Below, one piece after another: positions 17,187 to 25,345 of a stretch of DNA of 64,000 nt (position 1 is its first letter; every line of letters begins with the position of its first letter). The DNA is taken from assembly GCA_027692465.1 (NCBI GenBank), contig JAQEYU010000005.1, positions 234,804-298,803 on the forward strand, given 5' to 3'. The notes beneath the pieces are model-generated. The model ran no database searches and was not told where the DNA came from. It worked only from the letters and a program-made list of their open reading frames with translations. Made by a program: the position numbers and the translations under genes. The stretch is from Enterococcaceae bacterium OF42-14pH9A. Its GTDB lineage: Bacteria > Bacillota > Bacilli > Lactobacillales > Enterococcaceae.

Positions 17187-17989
17187 CTGTCGTCGTACGA
17201 GGCGGCGGCGATTTGGCTACCGGTGTGATCCAGAAGTTCCATCGTTCCGGCTTCAAAGTCGTGATCTTGGAAACCGGGCAACCGCTGGCTATTCGCCGGA
17301 CAGTCTCTTTGTGTTCCGCAGTTTATGAAGGCCGCTATCAAGTGGAAGATTTGACGGCCCGCAAAATCACGGATTCTACTCAGTGTCCGGCAATCTGGAG
17401 TAATGGTGAGATCCCGCTGCTGGTAGATCCGGCAGGGCAATCTCTGACAAGTTTGCGTCCGACCATTCTGGTAGATGTAATTATTGCCAAGAAGAATTTA
17501 GGAACAAATCGGAAAATGGCGCCGGTAACAATTGCTCTGGGACCGGGCTTTTCAGCACCGCAGGATGTGAATGTGGTGATTGAGACCATGCGGGGCCATC
17601 AGTTGGGCCGGCTGATTTTTGAAGGTGCGGCATTGCCGAACACCGGCGTCCCGGGAATCCTGGGCGGTAAAAGCCGCGAACGGGTCGTTCATTCACCGGC
17701 AGCCGGCGTCGTAAAACATGTACACCATATCGGGGACCGGGTACGTGCCGGAGAAGTAATTTTTTATGTCGACAGTACGCCGGTTCTTTCCCCTTTGGAC
17801 GGAACCTTGCGGGGGTTGATACAAGAGGGCCTGACTATTCCTCAAGGATTGAAGGCCGCGGACGTCGATCCCCGGCCTAAAGAGACCGTTGATTTTCTGA
17901 CAATCTCCGACAAAGCCCGGGCTTTGGGCGGTGCCGCATTGGAAGCAGCCCTTTTCGAATTGGGGAAACAGCGGGAAATCGAAGTTTAA
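17165..17989 (+). CDS. yqeB: YqeB selenium-dependent molybdenum cofactor protein
   Basis: The 274-residue protein has a Rossmann-type start (VVVRGGGDLATGVIQKFHRS, then VVILETGQPLAIRR) and a C-terminal biotinyl-like lobe (AAGVVKHVHHIGDRVRAGEV). This is the layout of EF2570/YqeB, linked to a labile selenium cofactor in molybdenum hydroxylases. It ends the run of overlapping selenium genes. The next gene starts about 200 bases on and may be in a separate unit. Confidence 0.88.
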   Translation: MASITDMTVVVRGGGDLATGVIQKFHRSGFKVVILETGQPLAIRRTVSLCSAVYEGRYQVEDLTARKITDSTQCPAIWSNGEIPLLVDPAGQSLTSLRPTILVDVIIAKKNLGTNRKMAPVTIALGPGFSAPQDVNVVIETMRGHQLGRLIFEGAALPNTGVPGILGGKSRERVVHSPAAGVVKHVHHIGDRVRAGEVIFYVDSTPVLSPLDGTLRGLIQEGLTIPQGLKAADVDPRPKETVDFLTISDKARALGGAALEAALFELGKQREIEV

Positions 17990-18191
17990 AAGCTGTTTTT
18001 AGCGATTGCCGGCTGAGAATTAAAAATTGAGGTTTCTTTTGATGATCTGCGGTATCGTTAAAAGGAACCTTTTATTTGTATTCCAAGGCAGAAATGATTG
18101 CTCCGAAACCGTCCGGGTGGTATCATGGGGAACAAATCATCGCTTCTGTTGCAGGAAACGGCGGCAGATAAGACACAGGGGGAATCCGAAA

Positions 18192-18665
18192 ATGGTGTGG
18201 ACGACAGCTGAAAAGCGAGCAGCATACGAATTATTGCTGCTGCAGCAAAAGGGATTATTAGAAGCGGAAACAGATTGGTTGGCGAATTTGGCGAACTCTT
18301 CCGCACTTTTGAATGAAACACTGAAGGAGACGGTTTTTGCCGGCTATTATTTGTTCAATGGAGAAGAATTGATCTTAGGGCCGTTTCAGGGGCGTGTTTC
18401 ATGCACCCGCATCGAAATGGGCAAGGGCGTCTGTGGAGAAAGTGCGCAGCGGCGGGAAACGCTAGTCGTACCTAATGTCAAAGAACATGCCAACTACATC
18501 TCCTGTGACGGCGCCGCAATGAGCGAAATCGTCGTTCCGATGGTCAAAGACGATCAACTGGTAGGTGTACTGGACATCGATGCCGGCGTCGTGGATATGT
18601 ACGATGAAGTCGACCAGGAATTTTTGGAACAATATGTACAGCTGTTGCTGAGTACAAAGGCCTAA
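18192..18665 (+). CDS. msrC: Free methionine-R-sulfoxide reductase (GAF domain)
   Basis: The 157-residue GAF protein carries the three cysteines of fRMsr enzymes: VSCTRIEMGKGVCGESA and ANYISCDGAAMSEIVVPM, then GVLDIDAG. It reduces free methionine-R-sulfoxide with thioredoxin. The start at 18192 follows CAGGGGGAAT; upstream in-frame codons do not look like protein. A terminator follows at once. It is not known to belong to selenium metabolism, so the neighbourhood may be chance. Confidence 0.88.
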   Translation: MVWTTAEKRAAYELLLLQQKGLLEAETDWLANLANSSALLNETLKETVFAGYYLFNGEELILGPFQGRVSCTRIEMGKGVCGESAQRRETLVVPNVKEHANYISCDGAAMSEIVVPMVKDDQLVGVLDIDAGVVDMYDEVDQEFLEQYVQLLLSTKA

Positions 18666-18668
18666 CTA

Positions 18669-18707
18669 AAAGCCATCTTCCTTCGTGTTTGGGAGATGGC
18701 TTTTTTT
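18669..18707 (+). terminator. Terminator after msrC
   Basis: AGCCATCTTCC pairs with GGGAGATGGCT and is followed by seven T residues. Confidence 0.88.
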
Positions 18708-18753
18708 GCGCTTTTAAAATTAGAAAAAAAGGAGAGATAAATTAGAATAACTG

Positions 18754-18782
18754 TTGACATATGAGAAAGTGGATGTTATTAT
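18754..18782 (+). promoter_or_regulatory. Sigma-A promoter of the small KOW-like gene
   Basis: TTGACA at 18754 and TATTAT at 18777 are exactly 17 bases apart, about 40 bases before the start codon at 18821. Confidence 0.8.
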
Positions 18783-18820
18783 GAAATTACAAAATGATTA
18801 GAAAGAAGGAAGAGAACACT

Positions 18821-19048
18821 ATGAATCGCGAGAACATCCAACTAGGCCAAGCCTATGAATGCAAACCGGTCGGACTACAGCGCAAAGTCACTGGTGAAGT
18901 CATCAAGAAACTTGAAAACTGCGTAATTGTAAGCGTCGAACGCTATGATTACGTCGATTATGACGAAATCCAAGAACGCTGCGGCAAAGTCGTGGTTCGC
19001 TATGACGAAGTATACGGCAAAGCTCTGGCGACATGTTTCTTCAGCTGA
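18821..19048 (+). CDS. Small KOW-like protein, paralogue 1
   Basis: The 75-residue soluble protein begins NIQLGQAYECKPVGLQRK and has a VTGEVIKKLENCVIVSVERY beta pattern like small SH3/KOW or DUF2187 proteins. It shares its layout and the LGQAYECKPVGL-type start with the protein at 37132 (IGKSYICKPIGL). A GGAAGAG site precedes the ATG at 18821. It is transcribed alone from a strong promoter and ends at its own terminator. The function is unknown; RNA or protein binding is only a guess from the fold pattern. Confidence 0.72.
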   Translation: MNRENIQLGQAYECKPVGLQRKVTGEVIKKLENCVIVSVERYDYVDYDEIQERCGKVVVRYDEVYGKALATCFFS

Positions 19049-19145
19049 TTCCCTTCTTTTTATGGGAGTATTCACCGAACAACGGGTGGGGGAAAAAATG
19101 AAAAAGGACGAAGGGAAGAAAACAGGACTTCCCGCAGTCAACGAG

Positions 19146-19172
19146 GCAGCCGCTGGTTACGGCTGCTTTTTT
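19146..19172 (+). terminator. Terminator after KOW-like gene
   Basis: GCAGCCG and CGGCTGC form a perfect stem followed by six T residues. Confidence 0.85.
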
Positions 19173-19208
19173 AATGAAACTATATAAATCGGATTAAATA
19201 GTGTTAAT

Positions 19209-19532
19209 TTATAGACAAAGCCGATCAATCGCTGTTTGATGGATCGTATTGACCCAGTCGATGAAGGTATCAACGGACTCGCGAATTTGTGCACTATCGC
19301 TATAGAAAACGTTATTGATACAAGTATCTTTCAGCCAGTGCCATAAACGCTCAATCGGATTGAGATTCGGGCTGTACGGCGGCAGAAAGACCAACTCTAA
19401 ACGCGGATTATCTTTCAAGAACGGCTGGATCAGTTTTGCATGATGGATTCGGTCGTTATCTAAAATCATGATGATACTGCCCTCCGGATAGTGTGCCAAC
19501 ACTTTCTTGTCCGCAACCGGATGGAAGGACAC
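19209..19532 (-). pseudogene. IS630-family transposase, C-terminal remnant
   Basis: About 107 codons keep the second half of the DDE catalytic core: the second Asp in IIMILDNDRIHH and the final acidic motif in FLPPYSPNLNPIERLWHWLK. The N-terminal half with the DNA-binding domain is missing, and no inverted ends are seen. It is an inactive fragment between a small gene and the 3' end of ssrA, a common insertion hotspot. Confidence 0.9.
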
Positions 19533-19655
19533 TTTTTGAGTTAAAAGTGATTACGTTAGTTGTTCATTCCCTGAAAACCACGAAAAACAAAAAACGCCAA
19601 AACCCTTTATCTAAAAGGATTTTAACGCTTAGTGAAAAGTGGTAAAAACTACCAA

Positions 19656-20017
19656 TGGAGCTGGCGGGAGTCGAACCCGCGTCCAAACATCTCGCTACCC
19701 AAAAGTCTACGCTCATAGTCAGTTCTACTTAGGGTTTCGCGTGATCAGCCGCCGAATGACAGGCTGCTGATTTTGCTAGTCTGATGATCTCTTCTGAAGC
19801 TTGCAGACGGAAAGCTTCAGCGTATCCCACTGAATTTGAGACCCTGACCCGAGCACATGGGCGATGCCGGGAGGATCACGCTAAGCTGTTATTAGGCAGC
19901 TAAAGCGTAAGAGTTTTCGTTTTTAGCAGTTATATTTAACTGTAACGTTTTAACGCAGACGTAACCTGCGAAGCGCGATTCAGGCTCGACAATGCCTGTC
20001 GAATCCGTAACAGCCCC
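19656..20017 (-). ncRNA. ssrA: Transfer-messenger RNA (tmRNA)
   Basis: The 362-nt gene runs from GGGGCTGTTACGGATTCGAC at the 5' end to GGGTTCGACTCCCGCCAGCT and CCA-like bases at the 3' end, which pair as the tRNA-like domain. The internal reading frame GCT AAA AAC GAA AAC TCT and on encodes AKNENSYALAA followed by two stops. tmRNA frees stalled ribosomes and tags the broken protein for decay. The tag is close to those of enterococci and lactobacilli and supports the host assignment. Confidence 0.96.
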
Positions 20018-20125
20018 CTTATAAAAGGGAGGTTCCGTGATGTTAGTCTACCACAGGTGCGCCGGTTTGAAAAGGATCATGACGAAGGATTAAGAGTTTT
20101 TTAGATGGACCGATAGCTGGTATTT

Positions 20126-20896
20126 TCAGATCAGTTGAAAATGTTTGAGGGCATGGAGGATGCCGCCTTCGGTATTTTTCTTCGTGACAAAGTCTGCCAA
20201 CTGTTTCAATTCTTCCCCGGCGTTGCCCATAGCAATCTTATAATCGCAGGCTTGCAGCAGCGCGAAATCGTTGGGACCATCACCGAAACCGTATGTCGGC
20301 AGGTGGGTCAGACCGGTCTTTTCCTGGAGAATCTTGACGGCGGCCCCTTTTGAGATGCCTTTTTTGACGGTATCCATGGAATAAGGGGTGTTGCGGTAGA
20401 AATCGAATTTCGGAAAATTTTCTTCATAGAAATCCCGATTGTTACGGCCCAGGACCAACAGCATATTGACTGGCTTGTCTTCAAAGCCCAAAGGATCAAT
20501 AGGCGGGATTTTGGAGTGGATGAAGGTGTAGGCTCCAATCAGATCTTCAGAGTGGCCGGTACACCAGATGGCACCTTCGTTATAATAGGAAAGCTGGTCG
20601 CCATGGTCTAAGACTGCGTGGTACATTCGCTCAATCTGGGATTTTTCAATAAGGTCGGAATAAACTTCCTGACCAGCGACCCGGATATAAGCGCCGTTCA
20701 TCACGATATTGGAATCGATATGAGCAGCTTCACGGATAGCCTGGATCTCGATTTCAGTCCGACCGGTAGCGATCACCGGCAGGACACCATTGGCTTTTAA
20801 CTGCAGCATACCAGCGGCTACTTCCGGTGTGATTTGGGAATTCTGGTCCAGCAGGGTACCGTCCAGATCAAAAAAAGCAATCGCTTTATAAGTCAA
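20126..20896 (-). CDS. Cof-type HAD hydrolase
   Basis: The 256-residue HAD phosphatase has the nucleophile motif FFDLDGTLL, a C2-type cap and the acidic motif FGDGPNDFALLQAC. Such enzymes remove phosphate from sugar phosphates, flavin precursors or similar small molecules. The start is set at a TTG at 20896 because GAGGTG lies seven bases before it; the ATG at 20929 would put 11 odd residues before the usual TYKAIAFFDLDG beginning. It stands alone next to ssrA. The substrate is unknown. Confidence 0.88.
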   Translation of the reverse strand: MTYKAIAFFDLDGTLLDQNSQITPEVAAGMLQLKANGVLPVIATGRTEIEIQAIREAAHIDSNIVMNGAYIRVAGQEVYSDLIEKSQIERMYHAVLDHGDQLSYYNEGAIWCTGHSEDLIGAYTFIHSKIPPIDPLGFEDKPVNMLLVLGRNNRDFYEENFPKFDFYRNTPYSMDTVKKGISKGAAVKILQEKTGLTHLPTYGFGDGPNDFALLQACDYKIAMGNAGEELKQLADFVTKKNTEGGILHALKHFQLI

Positions 20897-21214
20897 TAAA
20901 GACACCTCGAATTCTTTTGTTTGCATCATTATGCGGCAGGTTTGAAAAATCAGTGAGCGGGCGGATCTCTGCGGCCAAAGACGGCATCACAGTTTACCTC
21001 CATTTTTTCAATGATTTCATAAACAAGAGTCGAGCACACCATGATTGATGCATCGCTCACATCATATCAGAAAATCGAATAAAGAGGAAAGCTTATGGGA
21101 AGGTTTTATGAAGATAATGGAGAAAACAGGCTTTTTCGAGTATACTGAAAGTGATTCTTTCCGCCTGAAATAGCAGGCGCAAAGAGAATAAGACTGGGGA
21201 TTGGACGTGAGACG
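20897..21214. other. Divergent intergenic region
   Basis: The stretch separates the Cof phosphatase from a two-component system. A TATACT-like -10 lies near 21140, but no good -35 matches it. I see no other structure. Confidence 0.4.
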
Positions 21215-21931
21215 ATGAATATTTTAATGATTGAAGACAATGAATCAGTATCGGAAATGATGCAAATGTTTTTTTTGAATGAAGGCTGGGATGCCACGTT
21301 TAAATATGACGGCAAAGAGGGGCTGGATGCTTTCTTAGCCGAACCGGACAAGTGGGATATGATCACATTGGATTTGAATTTGCCGGGGTTGGACGGGATG
21401 AGTGTAGCCTGTGAGATTCGCAAAGTATCCGACACAGTGCCGATCATTATGTTGACGGCTCGGGATTCGGAAAGCGATCAGGTGATTGGATTGGAGATGG
21501 GAGCAGACGATTATGTTACAAAACCTTTCAGCCCGTTGACCTTGATTGCCCGGATCAAAGCGCTGCATCGGCGCAGTGAACTGGTGGAGAAGAGCCCTCA
21601 GGAAGAAGAGGATGCCAGTGCATTTGACGTGAAGACTGCCCATTTCAAAATGAACACCAAGACCCGGGAAGCCTACTTGGATGATAAATTGATTCCGGGA
21701 CTGACCCCGAAAGAGTTTGACCTGTTGTTTACTTTGGCGAAAAAGCCGCGCCAGGTCTTTTCCAGAGAGCAGCTGTTGGAGTTGGTCTGGGATTATCAAT
21801 ACTTCGGTGATGAACGGACCGTTGATGCCCATATCAAGAAATTGCGGCAGAAGATTGAGAAAGTCGGGCCGCAGGTGATCCAGACGGTCTGGGGCGTCGG
21901 GTACAAATTTGATGATTCCGGGGTGGCGTGA
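21215..21931 (+). CDS. OmpR-family response regulator
   Basis: The 238-residue protein has a receiver domain with acidic IEDNES, phospho-acceptor Asp near residue 52 in ITLDLNLPGLDG and Lys in YVTKPFSP. A winged-helix domain follows, ending in IQTVWGVGYKF. Its stop overlaps the start of the kinase gene (ATGA region), so the pair is co-translated. YclJ of Bacillus is a plausible relative. The signal is unknown. Confidence 0.9.
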   Translation: MNILMIEDNESVSEMMQMFFLNEGWDATFKYDGKEGLDAFLAEPDKWDMITLDLNLPGLDGMSVACEIRKVSDTVPIIMLTARDSESDQVIGLEMGADDYVTKPFSPLTLIARIKALHRRSELVEKSPQEEEDASAFDVKTAHFKMNTKTREAYLDDKLIPGLTPKEFDLLFTLAKKPRQVFSREQLLELVWDYQYFGDERTVDAHIKKLRQKIEKVGPQVIQTVWGVGYKFDDSGVA

Positions 21932-23448
21932 TGCGCTACCTTTATCAGCAGCTGATGGCCTTCTTTGTGGTGATTGCTGTCGTGCTTTTAATCGCGGGGA
22001 TTTCGTTTACCCAGATGACGCGGCGGACTATCGAAGAAAACAACTACGATCAGTTGACCAGCTATGCCAATATTGCCGTGGATCTGGCGCAGATCTCCGC
22101 CAATGAACAAGGCGTGGTAGCCAACCCTGAGCAGGCGTTGCGGGTATCGCTTTTAGGGACTGAGCGCTTCTTGAAATATCAGGATATCAAACTGGTTTAT
22201 ATCAATGATCATCAAGAAGTCGTCTATCCGGTGGCGGATCAGGATAACAGCAAGCGGGTGAATTTTAGCATCAGCGCTAAACAATGGGATGCGCTGAAGG
22301 AGGGACAGGCGCTGCGCTTTACTTCCGGACGCAACATTTACAGCGATTCGGAAACGACCGCCTTCGTCATGCTGCCATTGAAGCTGAACGACCGTTTCGG
22401 AGCGCTGGTTTTGACGCAGCCGGCTACCAATTTGGAGGAAAGTGCCAAGTCCTTGAATATGAATCTTTTTAAAGGATTCATCATCTCCAGTATCGTGGCA
22501 CTGATTATCAGCTTCTTTTACGCCAGTATCCAGGTACGAAGAATCAATCGAATGAAAAAAGCGACGAAAGAGATTGCCAGCGGGAATTTTGATGTGCGGA
22601 TCCCGGTAAACCATCGGGATGAGTTCGATGAGTTGGCAGAAGATTTCAATCAAATGACTGCTTCGTTGCAGGAATCAAACGAAGAGATTCAACGACAGGA
22701 AGAGCGCCGCAAGCAGTTCATGGCAGATGCCTCCCATGAGATGCGGACGCCTTTGACCACGATCAACGGCCTTTTGGAAGGATTGCAATATAATGCGATC
22801 CCGGAAAGTCAAAAAGAAAATGCGCTGCGTTTGATGAAAAATGAGACAGAACGGCTGATCCGGCTGGTAAATGAGAACTTGGACTACGAAAAAATCCGTA
22901 CCAATCAGATCTCTATTGTGGTGAAAAAGTTCGACGCGACAGAAACGCTGCGCAACCTGCTGACTCAGTTGGAGGCAAAAGCAGATGCTGCCGGTGACCA
23001 ACTGATTTTAACCACTCAGGAGCCGATCGCTGTTTTTGCAGATTACGACCGCTTCGTGCAAATCATGGTAAATATCATCCAAAATGCGATCCAGTTCACT
23101 ACCGACGGGACCATCACGGTTTCTGTCAGCAAAGGGTATCTGGAGACCATTATCGAGATCACCGACACCGGGATCGGGATGAGTGAAGAACAGTTGAACA
23201 ATATCTGGGAACGCTACTATAAAGCTGATCCTTCCCGTAAAAACCGCAAGTTCGGTGAATCCGGGCTGGGCTTGCCGATCGTGCAGCAATTGGTGCGGCT
23301 GCACAAAGGCAAGATCGATGTAGAAAGTGAAGTCGATCATGGCACAACCTTTAGGATCAGCTTTCCAGATGTAGAGCTGGCTGAAGACGGCCGGATTATC
23401 GATCCGACGCCGAACTCGGAAACAGATGAGAACCAAGCCCAACAGTGA
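21928..23448 (+). CDS. Sensor histidine kinase
   Basis: The 506-residue protein has two membrane segments (about 10-28 and 185-203) around an outside sensor of about 155 residues. A HAMP domain follows (IASGNFDVRIPVNHRDEFDE), then the H-box ASHEMRTPLTTI and an ATPase domain with NIIQNAIQFT, DTGIGM and GESGLGLPIV. The acidic C-terminal tail of about 20 residues is extra. It is the partner of the regulator just upstream, and a strong terminator follows. Confidence 0.92.
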   Translation: MMRYLYQQLMAFFVVIAVVLLIAGISFTQMTRRTIEENNYDQLTSYANIAVDLAQISANEQGVVANPEQALRVSLLGTERFLKYQDIKLVYINDHQEVVYPVADQDNSKRVNFSISAKQWDALKEGQALRFTSGRNIYSDSETTAFVMLPLKLNDRFGALVLTQPATNLEESAKSLNMNLFKGFIISSIVALIISFFYASIQVRRINRMKKATKEIASGNFDVRIPVNHRDEFDELAEDFNQMTASLQESNEEIQRQEERRKQFMADASHEMRTPLTTINGLLEGLQYNAIPESQKENALRLMKNETERLIRLVNENLDYEKIRTNQISIVVKKFDATETLRNLLTQLEAKADAAGDQLILTTQEPIAVFADYDRFVQIMVNIIQNAIQFTTDGTITVSVSKGYLETIIEITDTGIGMSEEQLNNIWERYYKADPSRKNRKFGESGLGLPIVQQLVRLHKGKIDVESEVDHGTTFRISFPDVELAEDGRIIDPTPNSETDENQAQQ

Positions 23449-23536
23449 TTATGACAGCTCAGAAGCCAAAGCTTTTACCGCAATCAGTGCTTGTCGGAAG
23501 ACTTCAGCAGCTGTTGACGCCGGCTTTATCGCAAAA

Positions 23537-23574
23537 AATGCCCGCTTATGAACCAGATAAGCGGGCATTTTTTT
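23537..23574 (+). terminator. Terminator after the two-component operon
   Basis: AATGCCCGCTTAT and ATAAGCGGGCATT form a perfect 13-bp stem followed by a T-run. Confidence 0.92.
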
Positions 23575-23627
23575 GATTCCGCCAACTTCTTAAAAAAATG
23601 GAAGCCGGCCGGTGTTCTCAGAGACAC

Positions 23628-23686
23628 AAAAAAGATCCTGACAGCGGGGAACTACCGGCCTGCTGCCAAGATCTTTTTGTTTTTTG
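23628..23686. terminator. Second hairpin between convergent genes
   Basis: AAAAAAGATC pairs with GATCTTTTT around a GC-rich centre and is followed by T residues on the plus strand. It may act as a back-up terminator; the structure is less clear than the one before it. Confidence 0.45.
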
Positions 23687-23701
23687 GAAAAGAGGCGTAT
23701 T

Positions 23702-23863
23702 AGGGCGCGTCTGAAAACTCCAGCGGCAGATATTTTGGTCCTTTTCACCGCAATCTACGTCGTAAATGCTCGCTTATGCACCACATAAGCTGTGCTTTAC
23801 TCCTTGATTTCGGCAAAAAGCCCTCAAAAATCTGGATTCCCCCAGAGTTTTCAGACACGCCCT
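23702..23863. repeat. MITE-like repeat, copy 2
   Basis: This is the best-kept copy: its ends AGGGCGCGTCTGAAAACTC and GAGTTTTCAGACACGCCCT are near-perfect inverse complements, and TA flanks each side. It lies directly beside the stop codon of the minus-strand gene at 23866. Confidence 0.88.
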
Positions 23864-23865
23864 AA

Positions 23866-24351
23866 TCAGTCGTTCATTTGTGAAACCGCCGCCGCAAACG
23901 AAGGATCACTAGTGATAAAAAGGATCTCTATGCCTAATTGACGGCTCAGCAACCCGGCCAAGTACAGGAGCTCCTGGTTTTCTTTGATGGTCAGTCGAAT
24001 CGTGACATCCTGAAAGATTAAAATTTCCGGTTGCCGCAACAGCTGCTGCAGAATCTGAAGGCGGAGCATTTCAAAGTCGGTCAAAGCCGCCAGCGGACGT
24101 TGCAAAATCTCCTCTCTGAAGTTTAACAATTTCAGATAAGTGGAGAATTGCAGCTGATTTCGCTGGCGGCGGGGCAAGCCTAAAAAGAGGTTTTCTCTCA
24201 GGGTCAGGTAGGGGATCGTTTCCCAGGTTTCATGAATCACGATCCTATTGCCGCCTTTTTCAGTCCGAGCGTTAAGTTCGGAAAGCATTGCCTGAGGATC
24301 ATTTGTGTAAAAAGCATGGAGTGGCGCATGAGACATCTGTTCGGCTATCAT
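23866..24351 (-). CDS. Degenerate ABC ATPase-like protein without Walker A
   Basis: The 161-residue protein matches the second half of an ABC ATPase but has no P-loop. A Q-loop-like segment reads WETIPYLTLRENLFLGLP, the signature region reads LAALTDFEMLRLQILQQLLR in place of LSGGQ, the Walker B position reads ILIFQDV, and the switch region reads ILFITSD without the His. It probably cannot hydrolyse ATP by itself. Its start overlaps the end of the upstream FtsX-like permease gene (ATGA), which supports a real pairing. The ATG and frame are intact, so it may be a decaying subunit or a structural one. Confidence 0.7.
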   Translation of the reverse strand: MIAEQMSHAPLHAFYTNDPQAMLSELNARTEKGGNRIVIHETWETIPYLTLRENLFLGLPRRQRNQLQFSTYLKLLNFREEILQRPLAALTDFEMLRLQILQQLLRQPEILIFQDVTIRLTIKENQELLYLAGLLSRQLGIEILFITSDPSFAAAVSQMND

Positions 24352-25088
24352 TTGTAAGACCTCCTGGTTACAGCAAATACAGCGAGGGGCAATGCGACAG
24401 TCAAGACGGCCACGAGACTCACAGCAGTCATGAGGATCGCCTGCAGCGTGACATAAAACCAGCGGCTGCTGTCAAGCGGCAGTGAATTGATCAACAGCAG
24501 ACCGTTTGAAGGCAGTTGGACAGCAATCGGGAAATCGGCACCGGTTTGCCCGGCAGCTGCGGTAGTCATGGAGGAGGCGGCGGTATATTTTTCCAAGAGT
24601 CGGGATTGCACAGATTGGACGAGGGTTTCAATCGCTGCTTGAAAGATCACCAGCAGCAGAAACAAAACCAGCAGGGAAAAAGCTGCCGGGATCAGAAACT
24701 CTAACAGCAGCTGTCCTAACAGACGGCTTTTTTTGACTCCCAACCGGTCATAGGTGACAAGTTCCGAACGGCGCTTGGTGCAGTAGCGAAAGCTCAATAA
24801 AAACACCAGTACACCGAAGAGCCCGCAGCACACTAACAGCGAAAGATCATAAAGGGGCAAGACGTTGCGCATATCTGCCAACAGACTGTGGAGCCACTTC
24901 TGATCCACTTGCGGCATGGTCTCCTGTTTGAAAATCAGTTTGAGATGCTCGCCAGACTGTTGGATGCCGGAGCGCAAGGTGTTCATAAACAGAATTGGCG
25001 GGACAAAGAGTGTCAATACCAGCAGGTAACGGTGCAGAAAATGGCGGTGATATTTCAAACTGGCCCACGCACGGCTCATAATCGTCAT
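24348..25088 (-). CDS. FtsX-like ABC permease
   Basis: The 246-residue membrane protein has an N-terminal segment (about 19-36), a second near 85-103, a third near 130-155 and a last one near 215-238. A cytoplasmic loop reads TYDRLGVKKSRLLGQLLLEF, typical of FtsX/MacB-type permeases. A GAGGTG site precedes the ATG. It is followed by the Walker-less ATPase-like gene. It may form part of a lipid, peptide or stress-sensing exporter; the substrate is not known. Confidence 0.8.
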   Translation of the reverse strand: MTIMSRAWASLKYHRHFLHRYLLVLTLFVPPILFMNTLRSGIQQSGEHLKLIFKQETMPQVDQKWLHSLLADMRNVLPLYDLSLLVCCGLFGVLVFLLSFRYCTKRRSELVTYDRLGVKKSRLLGQLLLEFLIPAAFSLLVLFLLLVIFQAAIETLVQSVQSRLLEKYTAASSMTTAAAGQTGADFPIAVQLPSNGLLLINSLPLDSSRWFYVTLQAILMTAVSLVAVLTVALPLAVFAVTRRSYK

Positions 25089-25291
25089 GGCTGTTCACCT
25101 CTCTTTGCAGTATGGATTTTAAGATAACGGGATATTGACAGCAGGATCAGTCAGACTGGATTAAAAATGCAGAGAAGCCAGCCTGTTTTTACGGCTGTCA
25201 GTATCTGGCTGAGTGTATGTAAAGGTTCCTATCATAAAAAGTATAGAACAGCTTTTTGAACAAAGTATGAACAAGCATAGGTCAAAAGCTG

Positions 25292-25330
25292 AAAAAAAGA
25301 CCTCGTAAAAGCTTAAGCCTTTACGAGGTC
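25292..25330 (-). terminator. Terminator of ltaS
   Basis: GACCTCGTAAA and TTTACGAGGTC form a stem followed on the minus strand by seven T residues, a few bases after the ltaS stop. Confidence 0.9.
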
Positions 25331-25345
25331 CTGGGAAGACGGTAG

